A DNA stretch of 64,000 nt from JAJCYK01 sp965224285. Lineage in GTDB: Bacteria > Bacteroidota > Bacteroidia > Cytophagales > Cyclobacteriaceae. Positions 52,286 to 60,808 of this stretch are shown here, piece after piece. The translations under genes and the position numbers were made by a program. Position 1 is the first letter of the stretch. Each line of letters starts with the position of its first letter. The stretch spans positions 3,968,001 to 4,032,000 of the forward strand of contig OZ245043.1 in the NCBI GenBank assembly GCA_965224285.1. Direction: 5' to 3'. Under the pieces are notes generated by a model, which was given only the letters and a program-made list of their open reading frames with translations, had not been told where the DNA came from and ran no database searches.

Positions 52286-53452
52286 ATGACCGGTTCTGCG
52301 CCTGTTACCACCAAATCACGAAGGTCCTTATCCTTATCGGAAATAGAGGCCAATAAGGTTATCTTTGATAGATATTTCGATCCGGATTATGCTGAAAGCC
52401 TGATAAGAAATGTTATCGCCCCTATAGATAAACACTACTTTAAATCCAAATTTATAGGGTTTGACACCTTACCCGTACGCAACAACCCGGACCGCCCTCT
52501 GATATACGTAAGTAATCATTCAGGTATGGCCTTCCCCTGGGATGCCATGATCTTTAGCGGTTTGCTGTTTAAAAAGCAGCATTTTAAATTCAAGCAAGCA
52601 GTCCGGGCTCTGTCTGCTCCTATGCTTTCCCAGTCAAATTTGATGAATCCTTATTTGATCAGGAATTTCTGGAAAATAAACGGTGCAGTAGATGCCACCT
52701 ATAATAACCTTGAGACTATGATGTGGTATCAGGATGCCAATCTAATGATCTACCCTGAAGGTGTGGCAGGGATTGGAAAAGGATTCAATCGCCGGTATCA
52801 ACTGCAACGGTTTGCTACTTCCTTTGTACGGATGGCATTGAAGTATCAAACTGATATTATACCCTACGCTACGGTAAACGGGGAATATATCAATCCCTAT
52901 GTATACTCCTATCCATGGTTGAACCGACTGGTCCAAAAAATAGGTATTCCCTATTTGCCGGTTGGTTTTCATACCATACTGCTGCTGTTGTTTCCTTGGC
53001 TGTTTTATTTTGCTCTTCCTGCACAATTGACCTATGTGATGGGCAAGAGAATAAGTCCGTCAGCTTTGCTTGATAAACCGTACCAGGATATGACAGATGA
53101 TGATATAAAATATGTAAGAGATCGTATAAAAGACCAAATGCAGCAGGAGCTGGACCACGCAGTAGCACGTTATGGCAAGCAAAGGTTTTCATCTGGTAAG
53201 ATACTGCGCAACAGTTTATTGAATATTGTCAAATTGAACTATTTCTCACCACCAGGATGGCCTTTGTTATTTCACCAGCATGACCGATTATACCGTAAAA
53301 ATCAGGGCCGTCCCTTTGAAATGAAAGTGAGGTGGTGGTCGGGCCTTACTTTTTTATTTAAAAATCCTTTTACCCTGTTTTTTTATATTCCCATATTGGG
53401 ATGGCTTCCACTGCTGATAAAAGGATACCGTAAAAACCGTATTGGCAATTGA
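52286..53452 (+). CDS. PlsC-like lysophospholipid acyltransferase
   Basis: 388-residue membrane-associated acyltransferase. The motif VSNHSGMAFPWDAM is the spaced H-x7-D variant seen in a large bacterial PlsC-like group, and IYPEGVAGIGKGFNRRYQLQ is the PEG/glycerol-phosphate binding block. C-terminal hydrophobic segments (FFYIPILGWLPLLIKG) may anchor it. Likely role: acylation of lyso-phosphatidate or a related lipid. It is divergent from the phasin-like gene across the palindrome, which may mean joint regulation of lipid or storage metabolism. Confidence 0.83.
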   Translation: MTGSAPVTTKSRRSLSLSEIEANKVIFDRYFDPDYAESLIRNVIAPIDKHYFKSKFIGFDTLPVRNNPDRPLIYVSNHSGMAFPWDAMIFSGLLFKKQHFKFKQAVRALSAPMLSQSNLMNPYLIRNFWKINGAVDATYNNLETMMWYQDANLMIYPEGVAGIGKGFNRRYQLQRFATSFVRMALKYQTDIIPYATVNGEYINPYVYSYPWLNRLVQKIGIPYLPVGFHTILLLLFPWLFYFALPAQLTYVMGKRISPSALLDKPYQDMTDDDIKYVRDRIKDQMQQELDHAVARYGKQRFSSGKILRNSLLNIVKLNYFSPPGWPLLFHQHDRLYRKNQGRPFEMKVRWWSGLTFLFKNPFTLFFYIPILGWLPLLIKGYRKNRIGN

Positions 53453-53460
53453 AGGTAGGG

Positions 53461-54543
53461 TTAATCCTGCTCTGTGAAATAAAATCCCAATTCTTTCTTT
53501 ATGTGATCGGGTAATTCCGGTAATTCTGATCGTGGTATGAGCAGGGTGGCGATATTGTCAAAATCCTGAAACACCCGGTGCCGGCTTACTGTCGATCTCA
53601 GGTAAGTATGACCTGACGATCCGCCAGTACCCGGTTTCTTGCCCAGCATACCCATAGTCATTTGCGCATGGCGATACCTCCAGGTGGTAAAATGCTGATC
53701 AATGTCAGTGAGGCAGTTAATGAGATTAAACGGCATCTGCAAAATAGGTTCGTCTTGATAAAGATTAATAAGTAAGGCCGCTAAGGTGGCCTTAAAGCTC
53801 AACTTCATGTGCCCCTCATCAATCAATTTCTGATGTTTATCAGGGTCCAAAACCTGGTGGAAATAATCCCGGTTCTGTTCTACCATCTGGAGTCGATTGT
53901 CCTTTTCCTGTTGCGACATCATGGGATTTTCAGTAATGGCTTGTTGTTGTTGCTCGAACATCCTTTTTACCGCTTCCATATAACGATCTAAAAAATGAAA
54001 TCCTTTAAATGCCAAGAATGGTGTACGCTCCAGCCATTGAGATACTGATTCCAGTAATGATCCCCCTTTTTCCACCTGATTTAACTTATTTTTTTGTTCC
54101 GAGGTGAAAAAATCTTGATAATGAACATTGCCGTAGGTAAGTCGTTGATGCTGTTTTAGCCCCAGCATACCCTCTATTAACCGAAACTGGTAACTTTGAA
54201 AACCACTGGCGGGGAATAATAGATGTCGAAATTCCAGAAAATCCAATGACGTCATGGTTTCCAATACATTAACTTGCTGAATCAGCAATTTTTGAATTTC
54301 TATGATCCTTTTAAGATGATCAACTGCCTGAGCTATATTCTGCTCATCGATTTTCTTGGCATTGAACATGTCCAACACTGCCTGTAGCTCGTGAATAATC
54401 TGTTTAAACCACAGTTCATAAACCTGATGGATAATAATAAATAAGGTTTCGTCGTGAGCCGGACTTGGCAATCGATCCTCGCTGCGTAACTTTTGAGCGT
54501 TCAAGATCTTCTCAAGCTGCAAATAGGTCTGGTAATGTACCAT
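53461..54543 (-). CDS. kynA: Tryptophan 2,3-dioxygenase
   Basis: Heme enzyme that opens tryptophan to N-formylkynurenine, first step of the kynurenine route. I start at the ATG ending at 54543 (MVHYQTYLQLEKILNAQ, 360 residues), as family members do. The distal ATG at 54594 lies upstream of the -7 element at 54579-54586. The distal active-site motif DETLFIIIHQVYELWFKQII is present, with the substrate-recognition helix following, and GKKPGTGGSSGHTYLRST is the conserved C-terminal loop. No other kyn genes are in the window. It is convergent with the acyltransferase gene. Confidence 0.95.
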   Translation of the reverse strand: MVHYQTYLQLEKILNAQKLRSEDRLPSPAHDETLFIIIHQVYELWFKQIIHELQAVLDMFNAKKIDEQNIAQAVDHLKRIIEIQKLLIQQVNVLETMTSLDFLEFRHLLFPASGFQSYQFRLIEGMLGLKQHQRLTYGNVHYQDFFTSEQKNKLNQVEKGGSLLESVSQWLERTPFLAFKGFHFLDRYMEAVKRMFEQQQQAITENPMMSQQEKDNRLQMVEQNRDYFHQVLDPDKHQKLIDEGHMKLSFKATLAALLINLYQDEPILQMPFNLINCLTDIDQHFTTWRYRHAQMTMGMLGKKPGTGGSSGHTYLRSTVSRHRVFQDFDNIATLLIPRSELPELPDHIKKELGFYFTEQD

Positions 54544-54578
54544 CTTGTGTGGAAAATTAATTCTGGTCACATGGAGTC

Positions 54579-54586
54579 CAAAGATA
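54579..54586 (-). promoter_or_regulatory. Candidate -7 element of the tryptophan dioxygenase gene
   Basis: Minus-strand TATCTTTG is a perfect TAnnTTTG match, 36 bases before the chosen start and downstream of the alternative start at 54594, so it argues against the longer ORF. The -33 region has no TTTG at 20 bases. Confidence 0.38.
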
Positions 54587-54665
54587 GTAAACAAGTATTC
54601 AATAAATGTAGCATCCTATCCAAATAACATACAAACCCATGTCCCATAAAATAGATGATAACCCG

Positions 54666-55013
54666 ATGACTCAGGTGACCCGATGGGTATGGATACTAAT
54701 CGCCATGCTTTCTACAAACTGCGCCGAGAAGACCGAACAAGACCATCAGAAGGTTCAGAAAACAGCGCAGACAAATGAATCTGTGGAAGTTTATAGTACC
54801 AGTGGATTGGTTCGATCAATCTCCGAACGAAAAAATTTAATTGTGGTAGCCCATGGGGAAATTCCGGGATTTATGGAGGCCATGACCATGCCTTTTTTAG
54901 TAGAGGATACCAGCTTAGTCTCTTCTATAAACCCCGGGGACTCTGTGGCGTTGACGTTTAGTTTTGATGGTAGCAAAATACTTTTAACAGAAATCTCTAA
55001 TATTTCACCTTAG
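54666..55013 (+). CDS. CusF-like copper-binding envelope protein
   Basis: 115-residue exported protein. I start at ATG 54666 (MTQVTRWVWILIAMLSTNC), which gives a signal peptide with a possible lipid-anchored cysteine; an ATG at 54639 adds nine residues. Residues about 55-115 match the CusF/copper-binding domain pattern: STSGLVRSISERKNLIVVAH, then GEIPGFMEAMTMPFLV, with the histidine and methionines that bind Cu(I)/Ag(I) in CusF. It lacks an efflux pump partner. Its end overlaps the convergent cysteine-rich gene by four bases (TTAG). Confidence 0.75.
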   Translation: MTQVTRWVWILIAMLSTNCAEKTEQDHQKVQKTAQTNESVEVYSTSGLVRSISERKNLIVVAHGEIPGFMEAMTMPFLVEDTSLVSSINPGDSVALTFSFDGSKILLTEISNISP

Positions 55014-55468
55014 AGCAATATTTGATGCCTGTCCGGTGACAGTCGCACGGTGATACCTAGAGGTTCTAAAATCCGATCGGTAATTACAATTCCAGTAACT
55101 TGTGCTTCCATGCCCATATAATCGGAAAAGATCATGGACGAGGTGCGGATTACCCATACCTTGTCGGACTGCGTTTTTCGAATCTGTAAAATGCCTATAG
55201 GATATCCTTGATTGGCGCATTTGCCGGCACATCCTGAAACGAACCCGGCTTGCGGTAATAAGTGATCTGTTCCGGTATTTTCATGGTTTAAGGCATAGCA
55301 ATGAGTACATATCAGCGTGCCAGCCAATTGAACCGTGTCGTTTATTTCGGCTATCTCCCGGAGATTGGCTTCCAGATTTGGTGATAGCTCCACGGTAGTC
55401 AGGTCTTCATCCGTAGAGGTGGAGCTCGGTTTGTGATCGCATGCGGTAAAAAAAAAGCCTAATATCAA
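55010..55468 (-). CDS. Cysteine-rich envelope lipoprotein, paralogue of the upstream gene
   Basis: About 152 residues if translation begins at the TTG ending at 55468 (MILGFFFTAC, lipobox-like). The nominal ATG at 55597 would add 43 residues, but that stretch contains an intrinsic terminator (55499-55526) of the upstream gene, so I distrust it. The mature part has the pattern AGTLICTHCYALNHENTGTD, then GCAGKCANQGYPIGIL and GMEAQVTGI. These match the neighbour at 55564-55974 in order: CxxCY/CY, H...D-H, C-x3-C, GxPxG(L/I)L. Metal binding is likely from the cysteines and histidines, but the ligand and role are unknown. Confidence 0.65.
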   Translation of the reverse strand: MILGFFFTACDHKPSSTSTDEDLTTVELSPNLEANLREIAEINDTVQLAGTLICTHCYALNHENTGTDHLLPQAGFVSGCAGKCANQGYPIGILQIRKTQSDKVWVIRTSSMIFSDYMGMEAQVTGIVITDRILEPLGITVRLSPDRHQILL

Positions 55469-55498
55469 TAAATAAATAAATCGTAAAGGGGTAGGGAT

Positions 55499-55526
55499 AA
55501 AAAAAGGGATAGAGTTAACTATCCCC
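55499..55526 (-). terminator. Intrinsic terminator inside the nominal N-terminus of the downstream ORF
   Basis: On the minus strand GGGATAG (plus 55519-55525) and CTATCCC (plus 55506-55512) form a 7-bp stem with a TTAACT-type loop, followed by seven T (plus 55499-55505). It lies 38 bases after the stop of the 136-residue gene and would lie inside the coding sequence of the next gene if that gene started at 55597. Confidence 0.72.
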
Positions 55527-55563
55527 TTAAAAGCTGGAAATGAAATTTCTGGTGAAAATGAGA

Positions 55564-55974
55564 TTACATCATGTAAGAGATCTTGACCTCGTTCCATTTT
55601 CCTCCTTCTTTCACTTCTAACTTTTCAACCACTAAAACGCCTTCCATTTCTTTTGCGGTAACTTTGGCTTTTTTGGCCATGTGTGGGGCCAGCTGACTAG
55701 CTGGTACTGCCAATACGTGCAGCTCACCTGATTCAGTCAATAGCCCAACTGGTATTCCCATAGTAGCACAGGCAGCCGCGCATTTAGGCATCTCAGTCAT
55801 TTCGCCGGTTTTCATATCCTTGACCATGTGGTCATTGCCTGCATTGGCCTTAGGCATCATGGAATAGCACTTGGTATCCACCAGCGTGCCATTATAAGTG
55901 GCTAGCATCAGGTCGTTGGGAGTGGCCGCTGATAAAAACACCCCTAATAAGAGCAGTAAGCTTAGTTTTTTCAT
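55564..55974 (-). CDS. Cysteine-rich exported protein, unknown function
   Basis: 136-residue protein with a signal peptide (MKKLSLLLLLGVFLSAATPN). It carries Cys36 in GTLVDTKCYSMM, His49 in GNDHM, Cys65 and Cys69 in MPKCAAACATMGIPVGLL, and a C-terminal beta part (HMAKKAKVTAKEMEGVLVVE). The arrangement is shared with the next gene downstream, so the two arose by duplication. I recall similar proteins with GTLVDxxCY and CAxxCAxxGIPV in many bacteria, always unnamed. A metal-binding envelope role is inferred. Next to a CusF-like gene. Confidence 0.75.
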   Translation of the reverse strand: MKKLSLLLLLGVFLSAATPNDLMLATYNGTLVDTKCYSMMPKANAGNDHMVKDMKTGEMTEMPKCAAACATMGIPVGLLTESGELHVLAVPASQLAPHMAKKAKVTAKEMEGVLVVEKLEVKEGGKWNEVKISYMM

Positions 55975-56091
55975 AACAGTTGATTTAGTGCAATAGGTCG
56001 TATTTATACTAGTTCATCTTTGCTACAATTCTTAAGAAGAAATAGTGCCGATACTCCCTAAAAAAGAACTGATTAGTCGCTTTTCCGACAT

Positions 56092-57234
56092 CTACCGCAA
56101 TACTTGGACCATAAAGAAGCCTAAATAACTTCCCAGCGCATTGCCTAGTGACCCCACCAAAATTGCCGGAATCAATAATTCTTGACGCCCAAAGCTTTCT
56201 GTAAGCGCCAAAGCAGAGGTGGACCCTCCAATATTGGCTTGAGATGCAACGGCTATGAGCTGCCAATCATATCCCAATACCTTTCCTGTAACAAAAATCA
56301 GCAAGCCGTGTATCACCACTATACCAACCGTGAAAATCATTAATTGACCAGCGAGGCTGCCAATACCTTTCAGAGCGCTGATTTCGCAGTATGCTCCCAC
56401 TACCGTCAAAAAAAGATATATGCCAAACATCCCCATCAAAGAGGCGCCTTTTAGTCTTTGAATAACCGGGAGCTGAGCCAGGATCAAGGCAATAGTGGTG
56501 AGGATCAAAATCTCGGGGACAACAATGCCGGCCGTAGCAAATAATCCCCCTATTTTTTCCGAAATATACATAGTAAGTAAACCGAGGGCCAGGAGGCAGC
56601 CGAGATCAACCAGATTTGAAGCATTGTCCTGTGTGGAGTGGAGCTTTTCCTCTACTATCTGCCCGGTGCGTTTCTCCGGCCAAAACCGCTTCAAACCAGC
56701 AGGGATAACTAAACAAGCCAACATCCATAAAGCGGTAATAATATTATCAACTGCCACTGCTCCCGCAAAGAGCACTCCTTCCTCCATTATTTCGTAGTGC
56801 AGCGCCACGGTGTTGAAGTTCAGGCCTCCACCGGTATAGGTAGCGGCAAACATTCCTGCAATTACTTCACCCCATTCCCCAAATGTCTGAGGAGTTACCA
56901 GCAATTTCATGCTAAGCCAAACTCCTGTCATAGTGCCCATAGTTCCTATCAGGAACATGAGCAACATGGGCACCCCAGCGTGTCTCAGGCTTCGTATGTT
57001 AACCCCTAGCAAAAGATAAAAAAGAGCTAAAGGAGCCACTTGTTGAAATATGATGTCATAAAGAGGTATGCTGTTGCTAGCGGAGGGTATGATTTTCAAA
57101 TTGGCTAGTAACGCTCCCAATATAATTACCAATAATGCGCTTCCCAGGTGTTTACATATGGTGGTCCTGACCAAATATTCTGATCCCGCAATTACCAGGC
57201 ATAATATTCCTAATACAGCTAAATTATGGTTCAT
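56092..57234 (-). CDS. DUF819 family membrane protein
   Basis: 380-residue protein with about ten membrane spans. Its sequence follows the DUF819 family (YjcL-like) pattern: IILGALLANLKIIPSAS, QVAPLALFYLLLGVNIRSLR, GMFAATYTGGGLNFNTVALH and QANIGGSTSALALTESFGRQ. The family is presumed to be a transporter, fold-related to anion:cation exchangers; the substrate is unknown. Its start overlaps the end of the GDPD gene by four bases, so the two are coupled. Confidence 0.9.
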   Translation of the reverse strand: MNHNLAVLGILCLVIAGSEYLVRTTICKHLGSALLVIILGALLANLKIIPSASNSIPLYDIIFQQVAPLALFYLLLGVNIRSLRHAGVPMLLMFLIGTMGTMTGVWLSMKLLVTPQTFGEWGEVIAGMFAATYTGGGLNFNTVALHYEIMEEGVLFAGAVAVDNIITALWMLACLVIPAGLKRFWPEKRTGQIVEEKLHSTQDNASNLVDLGCLLALGLLTMYISEKIGGLFATAGIVVPEILILTTIALILAQLPVIQRLKGASLMGMFGIYLFLTVVGAYCEISALKGIGSLAGQLMIFTVGIVVIHGLLIFVTGKVLGYDWQLIAVASQANIGGSTSALALTESFGRQELLIPAILVGSLGNALGSYLGFFMVQVLR

Positions 57235-58130
57235 TTAGTGCTATTGATAAGGGCTAGCAAGCTGTCGGGATAATCTGTGATAATACCGTCTACCCCCCAT
57301 TTTATTAACTTTTCCATGTCATTAGTATGATTAACTGTCCAGGGAATGACTTTTATTCCCTGGCTTTTTAAAATGTCAATCGACTCCTGGCTGAACAGCA
57401 TATATTCTGGGCTGTACACCTGGGGCTTGAATCCCAATCGGGATAAATTTTCTTCAATGCCATATTGGTTTTCAACCAAAAGTGCCAGGGAAATTTCAGG
57501 AACTTGCTGCTTGGCGGCTTGTAGGGTCCGCACGTCAAAAGACTGGATGGTGGTACGGTCCAAAACACCTTCCTTTATAACCTCCTGTAGCAAAAAACGC
57601 ACAAACTCTTGCGGAGGAGGGTGAAAAATATTGTCTCCCTGCAAACGGGATTTAGTTTCGATGTTATAGCGAATACCCTCACGATTAATTTCTTTGGCTC
57701 TAATTTCAACTGCCCTGAGAACATCTTTTAGCAGTGGTTTAACTGCAGGTAACGCTTTTTGATGTAAAAACCGGGGGTGCTGTTGACTGCCGCAATCAAA
57801 TTTGTGGACCTCCTGGTAGTTCATCTGATAGATATTATAAGCCTCTTCTTCTGATTTCGGAATACTCTGATCCAGGCTATCCTTACAAATCAAATGGGAC
57901 ATAAATGGTTCATGAGATAATACTACCTGGCTATCTTTGCTGATCACTACATCCATTTCCAATGTAGTGACCCCTAACTCGAGGGCATGGAGGAGGCCTT
58001 GAATAGTATTTTCCGGCATCAGGCCCCGACACCCGCGATGGCCTTGTATATCCAGATCAGCAGGTTCATTAACATTATATGTGGTACAGTTAAATACACT
58101 GCAGAACAAGACTGTAATTATATATTTCAT
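57231..58130 (-). CDS. Glycerophosphodiester phosphodiesterase, exported
   Basis: 299 residues from the ATG ending at 58130 (MKYIITVLFCSVFNCTTYNV, an export signal). A longer frame to 58220 would add 30 residues and overlaps the GNAT gene. GDPD motifs: IQGHRGCRGLMPENTIQGLL, LEMDVVISKDSQVVLSHEP with metal ligands and the acid histidine, and GVDGIITDYPDSLL at the C-terminus. It is more like the large periplasmic GlpQ group than the 40.3-kb enzyme. Coupled to DUF819. Confidence 0.93.
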   Translation of the reverse strand: MKYIITVLFCSVFNCTTYNVNEPADLDIQGHRGCRGLMPENTIQGLLHALELGVTTLEMDVVISKDSQVVLSHEPFMSHLICKDSLDQSIPKSEEEAYNIYQMNYQEVHKFDCGSQQHPRFLHQKALPAVKPLLKDVLRAVEIRAKEINREGIRYNIETKSRLQGDNIFHPPPQEFVRFLLQEVIKEGVLDRTTIQSFDVRTLQAAKQQVPEISLALLVENQYGIEENLSRLGFKPQVYSPEYMLFSQESIDILKSQGIKVIPWTVNHTNDMEKLIKWGVDGIITDYPDSLLALINSTK

Positions 58131-58149
58131 TTGGTTGGATTGAATCAGT

Positions 58150-58743
58150 TCAGGGTATAATAGATGGCTTACCTGATTGTAAGAGTTGAGGCCAGTTATC
58201 CAATTGTTGTACTTCAGCAAAGGTAAGTGGTGCTGACGGAGCTTCCTGAGATTGGCTTAAAGATAATTCCCACCACCCCACTGAATGCCAATTGGCAAAT
58301 TTAAATCCTACTTGATGATAGATCCCTACATGCTGAAAACCAAAATTTTCATGAAACGCTACACTGGCATCGTTTGGTAAAGTGATTCCGGCTAAAGCAT
58401 TGCGGTATCCCTGTGCCTTCAATATCGCCATAATACTTTGGTAAAGTCCGGTAGCTATGCCCCGCCGATGGAAACCAGGGTCGATATAGACTGATAATTC
58501 TGCGGACCATTTGTAAGCTTCCCTAAAACGGTGACGGCCGGCATAGGCGTATCCAGCTAACTTTGACCCAGCCTGGCAAACCAGAAAAGGGAATTGAGCG
58601 GTAATGTCGCAAATCCTTTCTTTGAACACCGCCGGTGATGGTACTTCCCATTCAAAAGAGGTAGCGGAGTGTTTTATTATAGGCCCGTATATGTTCAATA
58701 TCTGAGGTATATCAACTAATTCAACCGGGCGAATTATAATCAC
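58150..58743 (-). CDS. GNAT N-acetyltransferase (phosphinothricin/methionine-sulfoximine type)
   Basis: 197-residue cytosolic GNAT. The order of segments (IIIRPVELVDIPQILNIYGP, TSFEWEVPSP, YAYAGRHRFREAYKWSAELS, the acetyl-CoA loop HRRGIATGLYQ, and ALAGITLPNDASVAFHENFG) is that of the Pat/Bar/MddA subfamily. Such enzymes acetylate methionine sulfoximine, phosphinothricin or related amino acids. It ends 20 bases before the GDPD gene starts on the same strand. An unrelated tail extends past residue 165. Confidence 0.9.
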   Translation of the reverse strand: MIIIRPVELVDIPQILNIYGPIIKHSATSFEWEVPSPAVFKERICDITAQFPFLVCQAGSKLAGYAYAGRHRFREAYKWSAELSVYIDPGFHRRGIATGLYQSIMAILKAQGYRNALAGITLPNDASVAFHENFGFQHVGIYHQVGFKFANWHSVGWWELSLSQSQEAPSAPLTFAEVQQLDNWPQLLQSGKPSIIP

Positions 58744-58873
58744 ACTACAATATAATGGAATTTATGCTGCTTACTACTGGCATTAAATTTGATCGATAAA
58801 GCATATTCCCTACCAGGTCGGTTAAAGATGGTCGTACTCTACTTTCAAATTTTTGGATCAAAACTTCCTTATT

Positions 58874-59383
58874 ATGAATCGCCTGATAGTATTTTGTATG
58901 ATAGTCACTGCCGCAATCACCGCTTGTGAAGAAATAGAATCCCCCGAACCAATTGCTGCAGAACCCATTAAATTTCCCAATGTCGATGCAGAACTGCGAC
59001 CGTACTTTCAGTTATTTGAGGATGAAGCAGCTGCAAGGGGAATTGAGGTAGACCTTACCGCTGCGGGTATTAGTGGATTTATCGAGCCGATCCACGACGA
59101 GGATATAGCCGGTCAATGCTCTTATCCTCGAAACCGACCCAACGAAGTCACCATTGATGAGGCCTTTTGGGTGCGGGGAAGCCAGAGTTTCCGGGAATTT
59201 ATTGTTTTTCACGAACTGGGCCATTGTTTTTTATTCAGACCACATAGGGAGGAATCCTTACAGAACGGGGCCTGTGCCAGTATAATGCGAAGTGGCAATG
59301 GCACCTGTATTGATAATTATCACCGAGGCACACGGGCCTACTATCTTGACGAATTGTTTGATCGGGATCAACGGTCGTTGTAA
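58874..59383 (+). CDS. Zinc-metallopeptidase-like lipoprotein
   Basis: 169-residue lipoprotein (MNRLIVFCMIVTAAITAC, Cys18). Start at ATG 58874; an ATG at 58853 adds seven residues. The segment FIVFHELGHCFLFRPHREES has the HExxH zinc motif (His113, Glu114, His117), and a third ligand may be His124 or Glu125 further on. AGQCSYPRNRPNEVTIDEAFW resembles the putative zinc-protease group that is usually annotated as metallopeptidase. A peptidase role is inferred. It is convergent with the DUF445 gene, 5 bases apart. Confidence 0.78.
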   Translation: MNRLIVFCMIVTAAITACEEIESPEPIAAEPIKFPNVDAELRPYFQLFEDEAAARGIEVDLTAAGISGFIEPIHDEDIAGQCSYPRNRPNEVTIDEAFWVRGSQSFREFIVFHELGHCFLFRPHREESLQNGACASIMRSGNGTCIDNYHRGTRAYYLDELFDRDQRSL

Positions 59384-59387
59384 TAGA

Positions 59388-60602
59388 TCAAAATAGGAGA
59401 AAATACTGGCACAGACCCGCCAGAGCGCCCAGAAAAGCACCTACAGCTATTAGTTTCCATTCATCTTCCTGAAAGACCGGCCTGAGGAAGCCTGAAAATT
59501 CCGTAGGAGACAAGCACTGCATTTTGTAACGCAAGGTATTTTCAAGATCCAGCGCTTCGTCTGCATATGAAAAAACGCTGTTAATGGTGATTCGCAGGTC
59601 TTCCATAAAACTGGAAAAAGCTATATTCTTTATCACTTGATATTTTTTTTCGCCAGCTATCAATTGTACCATCTCCTTGGAACTGCCTACCGCTAGGTCT
59701 ACTACCTTGGTGACATATCGGTGGATTAATTCAATCACCTTTTGGTTGCTGGAGCCAAAGAATATATAGTCGAAAATCTGAGGAGAGGATAAAATTTGTT
59801 GAGCTACCATGCTGGCGTATTCTTCTGAAACTTCGCTCTGACGTTTAATGAACAGCCCTTGCACTTTCCAGCCGCCAATAGTCCAGGGCTGCCTGGGATG
59901 GAATATTAATTTTAGAGCAATCCAATTGGTAGTATAACCAACAACTAATCCAGCTGCTGGTAATAACCACCAGGGTTGGAAGTAATACCACACCACCATC
60001 TGGATCAGCCCAAAGATGAAACCAAAATAAGCACCGGACTTTTCAATAAACTTGAACTCCTTTTCACCACATTTCAAAAACATCTCATTTAATAACTGTT
60101 TGTCCAATAGGAGGGTGGTGATCACCATGCCTTTGAGATCAAATAGTTCGTTAATATTGAGTTTGATCTCTTCCATTAGACGTTCTACCATTCGGGGCAG
60201 ATCTTCGGCAACCCTTTGACGCAGGCTTAGCTTGATGGAACCTGGAAGATTTGACCAAATGGTATTGGCTTGGGCTTGCATTACTTCCTCAATAATTTTA
60301 TGGGAAACTCTTTCCAATTCCGGTTCCATTTCCATCACTACTCTTTTTGCATCTATCTGTGCGAACTGATCTTCAATTTTAATCAAGTTCGATGTGATAA
60401 GATCCACGGATTTTGCCGCCATGGCTCCCGCTTTGCTGGGAATTATACCCTGCCAGCCGAGATATGGGGGGATTCCTTTGAATTCAAGAGGATAAAACGT
60501 CATCCTCAAGGCCATTACATTGGTGAACCATCCCACCGCCGCACTGATGAACGGGATTATAGCATAATTCCAATGTTCCAGCAGAAAGTTAAAAAAATTC
60601 AT
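59388..60602 (-). CDS. DUF445 membrane protein, tandem-duplicated
   Basis: 404-residue protein built from two DUF445-like units. Unit one begins at FISAAVGWFTNVMALRMTFY (residue 18 on) and ends in FIEKSGAYFGFIFGLIQMVV. Unit two begins at VVGYTTNWIALKLIFHP and ends in WKLIAVGAFLGALAGLCQYF. Each has the same order as the 198-residue single-unit paralogue at 49.3 kb. Membrane segments sit at each unit start and end, with helical soluble parts between. Function unknown. The TerB-like gene at 60.8 kb is divergent from it. Confidence 0.85.
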   Translation of the reverse strand: MNFFNFLLEHWNYAIIPFISAAVGWFTNVMALRMTFYPLEFKGIPPYLGWQGIIPSKAGAMAAKSVDLITSNLIKIEDQFAQIDAKRVVMEMEPELERVSHKIIEEVMQAQANTIWSNLPGSIKLSLRQRVAEDLPRMVERLMEEIKLNINELFDLKGMVITTLLLDKQLLNEMFLKCGEKEFKFIEKSGAYFGFIFGLIQMVVWYYFQPWWLLPAAGLVVGYTTNWIALKLIFHPRQPWTIGGWKVQGLFIKRQSEVSEEYASMVAQQILSSPQIFDYIFFGSSNQKVIELIHRYVTKVVDLAVGSSKEMVQLIAGEKKYQVIKNIAFSSFMEDLRITINSVFSYADEALDLENTLRYKMQCLSPTEFSGFLRPVFQEDEWKLIAVGAFLGALAGLCQYFLLF

Positions 60603-60808
60603 GCCCTGATGAAATTGTCCTCTTTTTCATGTTTATAGGTGCTATCGGTAAGGAGTGAACAAGCTCAAGCTGCTAAGAATTGTATAATAAAGAAACAAAG
60701 TGAAGAATAATTCGTTAATTTGCCAAAAACCACATTATTAGCAATCGGTCCCCTATTTTTATGACCGTCCAGTCCAGCCAGCCTTTTTTATTGTAACAGC
60801 CATATCCC
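60603..60808. other. Divergent spacer between DUF445 and the TerB-like gene
   Basis: This 206-base AT-rich gap has no ORF. It should hold both promoters, but I find no exact TAnnTTTG with a spaced TTTG. Nothing else is recognisable. Confidence 0.5.
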
